From: Enchytraeus crypticus
Lineage: Eukaryota; Annelida; Clitellata; Enchytraeida; Enchytraeidae
Length of the DNA: 64,000 nt
Reading direction: 5' to 3'
Assembly (NCBI GenBank): GCA_905160935.1
Contig: CAJHZI010000484.1
Span: 1,119,001 to 1,183,000, forward strand
Position numbers and translations under genes: made by a program. The notes beneath the pieces are model-generated. The model did no database searches and was not told the origin of the DNA. It saw only the letters and a list, made by a program, of their open reading frames with translations. Below, piece by piece: positions 41,901 through 54,932 of the stretch (positions within the stretch are counted from its first letter, which is position 1; each line of letters opens with the position of its first letter).

Positions 41901-44900
41901 TGACGACACTTTGTAGGAATTAAACTCCTGTGTTCCAGACACAACAGATCCACCTGAGCACGCCGGACTGAGCTGAGTCCCTAACGGCATTCCGCCTGGC
42001 TGACCGTTATTCCAGGTCGTCGTCTGAAATAGATCCGGTCTCTGGGAGAATAGAGAAGTGAGCATTGGATACTGGAAAGAGTTCTGATCCGTTCTCGCTC
42101 CCAAGTCACTCTGAGTTTGGTAGAATATGGGCTGAAAAGCTGAACCGATCGAGGCCGAAGCGGATTGCTCTGCGCTGCTCGAATTAATTCTTCCTGTCGC
42201 GTTATCACGCCTTGTCGAGGATTCGTTTGACAAGTTTACAACAGACGTCGGTAGTCTGATGACTGCAGGCTGCAGAACCGGTAGATTCGTAAACGGCACA
42301 GTCTTTCCACCGCCGTTACCAGCGTTGAATGACAGCAGGGCCGGAGCATTTATCACATTCGACATCCCCACACTGGCGCAGACAGGCTTAGTTATCAGCG
42401 CACTCGAAGCAGGTCCGGTAAACAATAGCCCCTTCTCCGACTTACCCGTCACTGGAATGCTGGTGAACGAAGCCCTGGAGTTCTTCTCGGCAGATGATGG
42501 AGCAGACTGATCGCTGGAGCTGATACCACTAGTTGAGCTAAATGCTGAACTCTGCGAAGAGTTTGATGAGCAGCCGTCCGAAGCTCTGGAGGGCGTGGCT
42601 GGAAACGAGGCTTGAGCTTTAAATACTCCGCTTCTATTAGTCGAACCTTTCTCAGTTGCCGATCCAGAAGGCACGACAGACAACGGTTTGATGAACGGAG
42701 AGAAGCGGATGTTCGCAAATCCGTTGGCGCCTCCGCTGCCGGATGAAGGCAGCGGCAGCGCTAGATTTCCAGAGTCGGTAACGCTGTCTTTTGTGGAAGG
42801 AGCTGAGGTGACCGGTAGACAGCTCTGCTGGCAGGCTTGAGCCGTGTTAACTATCACAGAGTCAGCCGACAGTGAGCCGCTCGTCCCTGAGAGGTTGACT
42901 CTAGTAGCGCCAGCGTAGACTCCCGGCTGACTGCACGCAGACTGAACGGGTGACTTCTGATCGGGTAGAACCTGGTACTGAGAAGCGATGTCCTGTAGAT
43001 GATGAGAGAAATCCAACAGCACGGACTGATCCTGAGGCCACTGGAGCTGCCACTGCCACTGCTGCTGCTGCTGCTGTTGCTGCTGCCAGTACAGCTGCTC
43101 TTGCTGCCTAGCAAGCACGTACTGCTTGTGAGACGTGCAGTAAGTGCACGCACACTTGACGTCGAAATGATGCACCGGCGGCTGCTCAAACAGCTGCTTC
43201 CTGGCACCAGACTACAAGAGAACAGAGAGGCAGTGACACAGAGGGAATACTTCTAGCAAACTGCCATAAATCAAGTCACTGACAACATTGTTAAATGAAG
43301 AAATTGACTTAGAAACCTGTCATCATTGTATACTCTCATCTATTCTTACTGCTATTATTAATTATCAAGTCTATTAATTATTAATTATCAAGTCCATCAG
43401 TGCTTAGTATCAAATTATCTCTTAGCTATTATAGGCCTACTAAATAACGCTTACAATAAATTCATAATTACAACACAGAAGTTGCAATAACTTAAAATAA
43501 GCTAATTAGACGCACGATTCTACGGATCTATGCAAGTAGTGTCGTATCAAAAGACTAAAACCCATGACGATCGCCCACTGATGCTACATCAATAGCATTT
43601 AATTATAAACTATTCATTAATCAATCGATCAATACCCGTATTCAACATACTGCGGCATTAATAGGCAGTTTCACATAAAATGTGCAATGTGTTAAAAGCT
43701 TGCTGAGGTGCAGATAGACAGATAGACATACAAATAGAGAAGTATACAGTCAGAGACAGTCAAACAGACAGAGGCAGAGAAAGACAGAAAAACAGAGTCA
43801 AACACACAGATGTAGAATTGAGAGCGACATACAGTCAGATACATACGTATACATACAGTCAAATAGAGAGAGATAAACATTCAGAGAGATAACCAGCCAG
43901 ACAACGTAATAAAGAGACATGATGATAAAACAATTTCACGCGATACGATTCAAACCAAGAATAATGAATAATAGTAATGGTATATCACAAGGAATGTTAT
44001 AAATAATTTAAAGATCCACTCGTATGTGGACATGAAGAGGAAGACGGTAGATAGAGATGAGTAGACGCGTTATATACCATGGACCTGCCAGTAGGCAGTG
44101 CACTAAGAGAGAGGGAGAGAGATTCAAACCTTGCTATGTCTGACCTGCGACCTCTCCATGCTATTCGCGACAAACTGCGACAGAGCGTTAGGCTTCGCTA
44201 CGTCATCATCTTGTTCCTGTTCTTCATCGTAATACAACTCCTCCTCATCATCATCGTCGTCGTCGCTCTCGTCGTCCGACTCGACGTCTCCGTCGTTACC
44301 GTCACTCATGTTGTCACACAGGCCTGATACAGCGTCACTCAGCTGTGCACAATTACAGCAATACTAGTATAAATATGAATCAATATATACTCTATATAGA
44401 AATATTCGTGTTGTGCTCGGGTGTGGTTGGACCACTACAGAATAGGGCAACCGCAAACAATCTGCTGAGTGTAAGTAAGAGGCGACTATGGCAAGAGCTG
44501 AGGATGGCTAGAGGTGACCCACCTTGCCATGAAATATTTTCCCCCAGGATTAAATGGTAATTAATCCACCTAAATGAGGAAGGCAATGGGAAACCACATC
44601 AGAAGCCATACTTTTTCCAAGCTATAGGCTGCATAAGAAATGGATAATTTATAGATTTTAATATACTATATTATAATATAAAACATAGAATCAATATATA
44701 ATCTATGAAATCTATGAGTAAAAAAAAATATATATATACATCATTATCATCATAATCGTCTCTTAAATCCCAGTTAAACTATGGTCTGGATACAAACAGA
44801 CCTTCTCCACTCCTCTACATGATGAGGGAATTTTTCAATCCACTCGATTTATAAAATTTTGTACCAATTTCTGGAGCCTAGGCGCTCGCTAACCGAGTCC

Positions 44901-45048
44901 CCTATCTGATGTTGGTTTGGATCTTTGTGCTTCAGTCACCCTTTTACACACGTGCAGTCACCGATAGGTCTAATCTTCAGCAACCCGGACACAACAGAGG
45001 TATATAAAAATATATATATATATACATATATATAATGCAATGTATATA

Positions 45049-45136
<88 letters not shown>

Positions 45137-48100
45137 ATAATACATGCATATAAAAAGATAGCAGTAAAGCTATGTACGTAACCATCAGTTAAATGTTCTC
45201 AGAAAAAAATAAAATAAAATGATAACTATTAAAATTATACTAATGTTATAATAATTCTACAATAAAAATTATTATTACTATAATAATTTTTTTATTTTTA
45301 TGCCCTGGGCTGTAAAGGGCCCTGGGCTAAAAAATAAGATAAAAGAGACTTTATTTAATTAAAAGTTTTTAAAAAAGCGATTAAAATAATTCCTCTGCAC
45401 TCTAGGAAGCCGCTTTAGCCAAAGTGCCACTGAAGCAGACTGCATTGAATTGCTGTAGAGCAATAGACAGTCGCTGCCACAGAAAAGATTTTTCGCGCTT
45501 ATCACCTATAATAATTATAATTTATATAGTTATAATTATTTATTAAAATAATATCTCCGATATTATTATTATTATAATTATAATTTTTATACATCTATTT
45601 ATCTATTAAAATAATATCTCCAATATTTAGTCACAGTGAGCCATACCTTGCCAGCAGCCTCATTGGCACGGTTGATATTCGCTGCATCTTGACCGCTCGT
45701 ACCACCGCAGCAATCCTCAGGGGAAGAAGTAGATGATCTCTTACTGACCTCAGTCGCTCTCACTCTCAACTTATTCTGAGCCGACGACTTCAACGACTTT
45801 CTACTGCTAGGAAGGTCAGAGTTGACAGACTGCTTGGACACCGCTTTGTCATCAGCCTCAGCTAGCGGGTACGCAGAAAGACCAGACGCTGGAGAATTAG
45901 GCGGCATGACAGTCGTGGGTTGACCATTGGCTGAAGAACGGGTCGTAATTCCCGACGACTGATACTTAGCACTAGGCTGAGTAGCTGCACTTACAGCAGC
46001 AGTTCTGGTTTCAGCAGCTGTAGTAGCTGCACAGGTAGCTACAGATCTCACCACAACGCCACCTGGTGAAGACTGGGTTGACCTCAAATCAACTCCGCCA
46101 GATTTCGCTGGAGACAGAAACTTCGACGTACGTTCGGCGACTGAGCTACACCTCATTTGAGCTTGCTTCTTGTTCTGCTCGAGGAAGACAATCTGACCGG
46201 AGATCTTTTCCAGCGAGGAATTCTGCGTGTCGATGCTAGTGAGACTGGTCTGAGACGAGTAGGCAGGGCTTGGCACCGGGCCAAACGTTTGCGGGAACAT
46301 GTCGTGGGGAGTGAACGAGCGTGTATCAAGAGACGGCAAGTCACAGTCGTAGTTAAAGTCTTCTGATATGATCTCTCTCTCGCCGTATCTGCGGTAGTAT
46401 TAATATTAAATTAGTAATATTAATATTAATCGTTCCAGCAATTAGCAAAGCAAATGTTTTCTTTATCAGGTAAAATGAGAGTCAATAGAAATGATGCTGA
46501 CTAACCTATAGGAATCATCGTTAAAGCACGGTATATAAGCTAACCTATAGGAATCATTGTTAAAGCACACAGACTAACCTATAGGAATCATCGTTAAAGC
46601 ACACAGACTAACCTATAGGAATCATCGTTAAAGCACACAGACTAACCAATAGGAATCATCGTTAAAGCACACAGACTAACCTATAGGAATCATCGTTAAA
46701 GCACACAGACTAACCAATAGGAATCGTCGTTAAAACACACAGACTAACCAATAGGAATCATCGTTAAAGCACATAGACTAACCTATAGGAATCATCGTTA
46801 AAGCACGGTACGAACACGCCGTTCCGATGCACGTAGCCATTGCACGGAGCCTCATTGACTCCGCCCACTCTGTACTGAAGCCTACCGGTGACGTCTATGT
46901 ACTGCACCTCATCAGTGTAGAGCTGATGATGACCGTCAGGGTCGTCCCTGACATCTGAGTAACTTAACCCATCCCCCATCATCCTTGACAGACTGCACTC
47001 TTCACATGGGCAACTGTACATAGACACAAATATAGAGATACAAACAGAGATACTCGTGGATACAAACACAGAGACAGGCTGCAAGAACTGCAAGAGCTGC
47101 AGAGGACAGTCAGTAAGAACTATTTTAAACCAGTTAGACTAGTTAGACTATAAACAACAGACAGTAAGAACTAGTTTAAACCAGTTAGACTATAAACAAC
47201 AGACAGTAGGAACTAGTTTAAACCAGTTAGACTGAAAGGCTGCTGGACAGTTGACGGCTGTCAGCTGATTGTCGACATCTCTCTTCTGCATCATCTGCCA
47301 CATGTTCTCCATCATCACGCCCTGCAGTCTAGAGTAACAACAACAACAAGCTTGTCATCGTCCATGACAGCACAAAGCTATACTCAACTGGTAGTTGTTG
47401 TTACAGGAAGCTGAATCTTGCTTAAAATAACTTAAAATTATTATTACTATTGCTATTATTATTACTTATTATTATTATTACTACTGGAGAAAGTCTATTC
47501 GTATCCCGACCCTGGTTAAGCTGGGATTTAAGGGAAGATGATGATGATATTATTAATACTATTGTTATTATTAAAATTACTAATATAATAATAAGAATTT
47601 TTATTATTATTTATATTAAAACAGGAGTCACCTGCGACTGTTGACTCCGCCTCCTTCCTCCTCATTGGCCTGCAGCCTGACGTCATTCATCTGTAGCCAC
47701 TCCTCCTCTGTTACCATTCTCTCCATAGCCGAACCATTTGTCTGCAACCACGCACAGATTAATCATTCAATGCAGAAACTACATTGCATTTTTATTTTTA
47801 TTTTTTCTTTGTGTGTTTGATGACATAGGACGTGGATTTTTGCTGTTAGAGTACAAAAAGGTTGTATGACAAGCATTTCGAAGCTGCTGTTTAATGTTTA
47901 ACGATGGAGGCAATGATGGAGGAAGCCATGAAAGACGTTGAAGAAGTAATAAAGGAGGTAAATTGTTACAAGATGTGAGATTTGCAGATGATAAAGGAAC
48001 GGTAGCAGAAAAATTTTGCAGCAATTTCCATAGCCTAGGCCCTCAACAAACGAATACTCTATCTGATGTTGGTTTGGATCTTAGAGCTTTGCTGCCTCCG

Positions 48101-51100
48101 TTTTACGACACGTGCAGTCCACGGCTAGTCTAGTCTTCAACAACCCAGACATGAAAACGGTAAGCTAACGATATTCATTAAACCAATCAAATAATGATTG
48201 TCTAATCTAAATGGATTTATGAACGGATCTATGATGGCTGTAGCATTAAAAAGCTGGTAAAGTTAGGTTAACGTCAGTTTCCTCACTCGAAAGCGATGTC
48301 AGGGACGGGCAAGCCCAGGATTTGAACCAGCACCTACTGATCCGCGGTCGAGTACCTTACCAACTTCGGCAGTAAGATACTCGCCACTAATTATAAAGAC
48401 TACTAAGTAACTATAGACTATTAGACTACTAAGTAGTCTAGTAATCTAAGTAGTCTTGTAATCTAAACGGCGCTATGCTGGCTGTAGCAGTAACTATATA
48501 GAGAGCTCTGGAACCTGCTGTGTGTTGTATTTGACGATGAGAGAGTGACAGTGGTGTGATACTGTGGACATGTCTCTCATCTCTGCCACAAAGTCCTGAA
48601 ACCTCTTCAACAGATCCACACTGCCTCTAGCAATACAATACAATACATATAGTACTAGTCAATAAGGTACATACTACTTCTAGCACTACAATACAATACA
48701 ATACATATAGTACTAGTCAATAAGGTACATACTATTTCTAGCACTACAATACAATACAATACATATAGTACTAGTCAATATGGTACATTATAATACACTA
48801 CGATACAACAAAATAAAGTAGAACATAATACAATAAACCACAACTCGTCCTCTACTGTGGAACTCAATGCTATATCAAATATATAATATAATAGAGAGAG
48901 GGAGACAGAGAAAGAGAGAAAGTGAGAGAGAAAGAGACAGAGTGAGAGAGAGAAAAAGAGACAGAGTGAGAGAGAGAGAGAAAAAGAGACAGAGTGAGAG
49001 AGAGAGAGAAAAAGAGACAGAGTGAGAGAGAGAGAGAAAAAGAGACAGAGAGTAATAGATAGAGAGAGAAAGATAGAAAGAGAGAGAGAGCATGAGAGAA
49101 ATAGAGACAGATAGAGAGAAAGATAAAGAGAGACAGAGGGGACATTTTGTTACCTCAGGAGTGATTCAAACAGGGCGCAGTGACTCAACAGTTTAGTGTA
49201 GACTACCTCACAGAACAGAAGACTATGCAGACTGTTGATGGTCAGGCCAAACCTACACAAGTGATCCTCCTCCTGTTAGAACAACAACATTTCAATATCC
49301 TGAGTATTTTTTAAGTTATCGAATTATAACTGATTGAATAAACCTACAGTAGAATCAAAAGTTCTCACCTTATACAACTCTCATCGTCATCATCATCATC
49401 TTCCCTTAAATCCCAGTTTAACCAGGGTCGGGATACGTTAATAATAATAATAATAATAAATAAAGGTTTAACGACAGTTTCCTCATACAACTCTAATAAC
49501 TTTTGTAAAATACACACTTATACGTTTAATGTTCATTTCTCATAAACCAATACACTTATAATTCACCAATATGTCTTAGAATCTACTGCCTGAAAAAGCT
49601 TACCAGCGGCTGTAAGAAGCTCGACAGTTTTCTCGCTATTTCAAGTGTAGTGGAATATTCATCCAGCAGATACGTCACAAATTTAACCACGGCATCCTCT
49701 TCCATACAATTCTCTCTTTCCCTCACCAATCCTCCTTCAACGCTACACTCCTTCTTAAGGCAACTGTTTCCCGTGGCACAGTTAGAATGACCGGTCTCGT
49801 TTGAATCGGCAAAACCGTTGTCGTTAGTCGTGCGCTGCAATGTCGAGGAGTCAGCAGATTTATTGTACGACTGGCCGCTAGAGTCGCTCTCCCCGGGGTC
49901 ATCGGTGTTATGTCGACAGCATAATGGTAGACGATGAACGATCCTGTCACGACAGCTGACAACGTACTGGTTCAATAGAACGTCGAGCAGCTTGAATAGC
50001 TCATGTGGATCTCTCCTGCATAGTCTATACAAATCAATCAATCAATCAATCAATCAGCTACACAATCAAATATTAAGTCAAGTATCAATTAATTAAACTG
50101 TCAATCTAAAACCAACTATTCAATCAATAAATCAGCTCAGTAATCACTCAATAGACTAATAAATCAAACATTAATCAAACAATCAATAAACCAATCAATC
50201 TTTCATCATTTTAGCAATCTACTAATCAAACTATCAATTCCTTACTAGTCACTGATGCACAGTAGTAACAATGAAATACGATACTAATCCTAAATTAAAT
50301 AAATCAAGTAAACAAAATTAATAAAATTCACAAAAATTAAAGACTATATATTCATACTTAGAGTAGCCTTTATGCTCCATAGCAACTGACTAACAAGATG
50401 ATTGTATCTCAATAGCTAAGCCTTTATGAAACTTATTCTAGCCTCAAGCTTGGAAGAATATAATGTATAGATCTGCGGTTTCCCATTAGATTCCACAGGT
50501 TCTATAAGTCGCATCTTATGATGCATTATATCTACAACATCATCATCATCTTCCCTTGAATTTCAGTTTAACTCGGGTCGGACACCTTAATAATAATAAT
50601 ACATAAAGGTTTAACGTCAGTTTCCTCATACAAGGATGATGTCAGGGACTTCATTACTCCTAAACACATCATTAATGTAAAACCAGTATATAAAGAGAAA
50701 TAAAGCATACCTAACAACGTAACCCTTTATCCTCTCAACATTGGCATCGGCTAAGATTTCATCCGGAAATTCTGCACCAGATATTCCACCCCTTCCAGAC
50801 TCCGTCAGCCGCTCGCTATCTGCCATAGAATCTTCTGGAACAATCTCGCTGCTTTCTGCTACCTCGAGAACGTCTCGACTACCTTCATCACCTTTAGCAG
50901 AAAATTCGGAAGCTTTTTCTAAATTTTCATTACAATCTTCAGCCCTGGTAGCTCTGTGCTTCAATGGTTGTCCTGTTAACCTTTCACCCCTATCATCATC
51001 GTTCCTCTCAGAAGATTCCACTCCTTTCTCTTTTGTTTGCGATTCAGTAAAATTCAAAGATTCGCAAGCATCAGTTGAAAGAATGTCTCCGACATTTTCC

Positions 51101-52602
51101 TCTACCTCTCCAGCTGTTCCATCCAATTCGGAGGCATCATCAGCACGGCCCATATCACAGACTTCACGCTCAGTCTCAAGAGACTGGCCGGTAGACGGCT
51201 GACAGCCAGCTAAGTGTCGAGTAGCCGCCTGATCGCCGCGGCGGAACTTCTCATCCGCAGAACGCGACAGATGGATGCGGGACTGTTCGTGAGAGATGAA
51301 GAGCTTCTGAAGGAAGTCCTTGATGTCTGAGAGACATCCCAGCAGCTCGGACTCCTGCATCTCTGCTTGAATGTACCTGAGCAAGAGAATTATAACTCTG
51401 TATTAACCAATAATAAAATCGTTAAACCTAGAAATGAATCAATTTATAACATGATGTCATAAATATGGTACCTACGTCACGTTTAAGTTTCATTTGTTCA
51501 TTTCGCTGTTCAGCTGGCCATAACACTGCTATAACACGAGTTCAAATTTAAATGACAATGTCATGATTTATTAATATGCGTATATTAATCAATAATAATT
51601 ATAATATAATTTTATAATATAATTAACTGTCCAGAATTGTAAGACTCTACTGGTGTGTTCTAAATAAATTAGATTGGGAGTAAATAAATCTGACTGAAAT
51701 GAAACGTTTCTAAACCTTCTCTCAATGCATGACTCACAACCGCAATCGTCTGCAGACATTTCACTCGCAGAAGGAGCCGACACTGCCACTAAGGCTCCTC
51801 GTGTGACTCCAGGGACTAAAGCTCTACCATCAGGCTCAGCTCCAGACAGCAATGAGCTTGCATAGTGAGGTGCCTAACAATCAATCAATCAAACAATCAA
51901 TCAAACAATCAATCAAACAATCAATCGATCAATCCAACAATCAATCAATCAATAGAATCAGCCTCAGGCAGTTAATCAATTAATCAATTCATCAATCAAT
52001 CAATCAGTAGAATCAGCCTCAGGCAGTTAATCAATCACTCAATTCATCAATCAATCAATCAATAGAATCAGCCTCAGGCAGTCAATCAATCAATCAATCA
52101 ATCGATCAATCAATCAGTCAATCAATTAATAGTATCAGCCTCAGGCAGTCAATCAATCAATCAATCAATCAATCGATCAATCAATCAGTCAATCAATCAA
52201 TAGTATCAGCCTCGAGCAGTCAATCAATCAATCAATCAATAGTATCAGCCTCAGGCAGTCAATCAATCAATCATTCAAATTAGGCAGACAATCGATCAAT
52301 CAATCAACTAATCGAGAAATCATATCAAGCATCCAGGTCACGATACAATCAATCAGTCAACTAAATCAAGCAATCAATTGATCACATCTGGTATTATTTA
52401 ATAAATCTTTTAGCTAGGTAAATATTACTAGCTTACATTGACTCAATCAATCCCTATCCGTAGTCCATTAATAATGCTTAGACAAATTAGCATTTACAAT
52501 AATTATACTAGTATAAATAAAAACATTTATAATGTTTTAGTAAAATTAAAAGTTAAAAAATAAAAAATTTAGTAAAATAGCATTATTTATATATACATAA
52601 AC

Positions 52603-52652
<50 letters not shown>

Positions 52653-52722
52653 ATATATATCTATATATATAATATATAGATATATATATATATATATATA
52701 TATACAATATATATATTATATA

Positions 52723-52758
<36 letters not shown>

Positions 52759-54893
52759 TAATTATAATAGCATATTAGCAACATTTGAAATAATTAATAA
52801 ATACAATTTTTATAAGCTTTCACTAGCTAGTTACAGTAAGCTATATCAACAAATACTAAAAGCTAATGTTAACGTCAGTTTTCTCACTCGAAAGCGATGT
52901 CAGTGACAGGCAAGCTCAAGATTTGAACCACGCATATACTAATCCGCGATCGAATAACTTACTGACATCACCACTGGCTCCAGCCACATGGAATATTGGA
53001 AATATTGAAACATTTACACAAATAACATTAAGAAGAACAGCCACAACAACATCAAGAACATCAAGAACTTCGCTGCCGCAGTAAATCAAAGCTTACATTT
53101 AGTTTTTGTTTACTGGACTCCTCTTCTTCCATCAGATGGCGGCACTCCTTGCATATCCACAGCGTCAGCTAGAAACAAATCAACAAAACTGCCTGATGTG
53201 CTTAGCTTCCACGAAACAGATCTCACAAAATATTCCATATAATTTTCTTTAATTTACTATATTTCTTTCTCCTAGCTGGATGTTAAGCTAGAGAGAGGTA
53301 GAGAGCAATTGACGTGGTATGCGGTAATTAAGAAGAACATGAAAAATAGGGGATTGACGGATGATATGGTATGGGACGGGGAGGACTGGAGAAAGTCTAT
53401 TCGTATCCCGACCTTGGTTAAACTAGGATTTATGGGATAATGATGATAATGTTGATGACTACATTTCTTTCTCCATATATCTGCATACATGATATATACA
53501 CAAAACTTCAGCTTAGAATAATTAGAATAATTTAGAAGACTTCGAATAATTTTGAAGAATTAGACTAATTTTGAAGAATTAGACTAATTTTGAAGAATTA
53601 GACTAATTTTGACTATGATTAAGTTCTCGGTTTTTCTCGTATATAGAGAATTTTAAATTTGATTAATTTACTACTATTACTTTTCCATTATTAATAGTAG
53701 TAAATTGTCGTACATCTACAATTTTTTTGCACGCTCACTTATCGGTACTTAATTTACCTATACTCATAATAGTGGCGCACCTAGTAGCAAGAACTAATTA
53801 AATAATAATAACTAAATAATTTATAATTATTAGATAAATCGGAATTATTACAAAAACTGTTAGACACAGCTGTCAAAGGTGTTAGCACTGTTAGGTCACC
53901 TGTTGCTGACTTGGGAATCAAAACACCACCACTATCTTCCACCACTACCTTGCACCACAACTTTCCACCATTGCTTTCCAACATGATGTCAATAACTCAA
54001 AAAAATATGTGTGTGATACAGCAATATATGTGTGTACACATTTTATAATAAATATATAGAAATATAACGGACTGAGCCGGTGGCTTGTTGGCAACTTGTT
54101 CGACAGCAGATCAGTAGGCACAGGGTTCAAATCCAGAGCTCCCCAACAAACTCAGTGCTCTGTCACTGATACATTATTCGAATAGCAAACTGAAGTTAAA
54201 CTTGACCTTAGCATTAAAATATAAAAATTCTTGATATTTTGAGCTTACCTCAGAAATTCCATGATCATCAAGATTGGCTGAAAAAATGTAAAACAATTGC
54301 GAATGTTAACTACAGCGAAACCTATATTGTCAGAATTTATGAACACAAATGCCAAATATTAAAAAAAGAATTAGAAAATAAAATTATTCAATAATTTAAA
54401 ATAAGAGTTAAAATCATGATCAGCATCAACTTCTCTTAAATCTCAGTTCAACTAGGGTCGGAATACAAATAGATCTCCATTCCTCTCTGTCCAACACCCT
54501 AAAAATAGGAGTTTAAATAATTATTACATTATAAAATAAGTTATTGCCAAATCAAATAAGTTAACCACATTTCATATGATTTATAGGTACAGAGGGGGGA
54601 AGGTTTATTAAAAGAAGTCATAGAAGGTGAAATTGAAGGAAAATCAGGCTGAGGCCGGTCGAGATTAGGTATGTCGGATAATTTAAAGACCTGCTAATAT
54701 GTAGAAATGAAGAGGAAAGCGAAAGACTGAAGCAAGAAGAGTGGAGGCGTTACATACCATGGCCCTGCCAGTAGGCAGTGCACTAAGAGAGAGATATAGA
54801 GGTACAGTTTATCCTATCCTTCTATGCAATCATCTTCAAACAAGCTCTCAATGATTTAGTGATAGAGAGAGAGAGAGAGAGAGAGAGTGACAG

Positions 54894-54932
<39 letters not shown>

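Noticed and set aside
44936-45185. Tyr/Ile-rich frames
   Set aside because: Translation of (TA)n.
46497-46800. CRISPR-like array of 34-base units
   Set aside because: No spacers; each unit copies the adjoining exon end.
48870-49145. Ser/Leu-rich minus-strand frames
   Set aside because: Translation of (GA)n.
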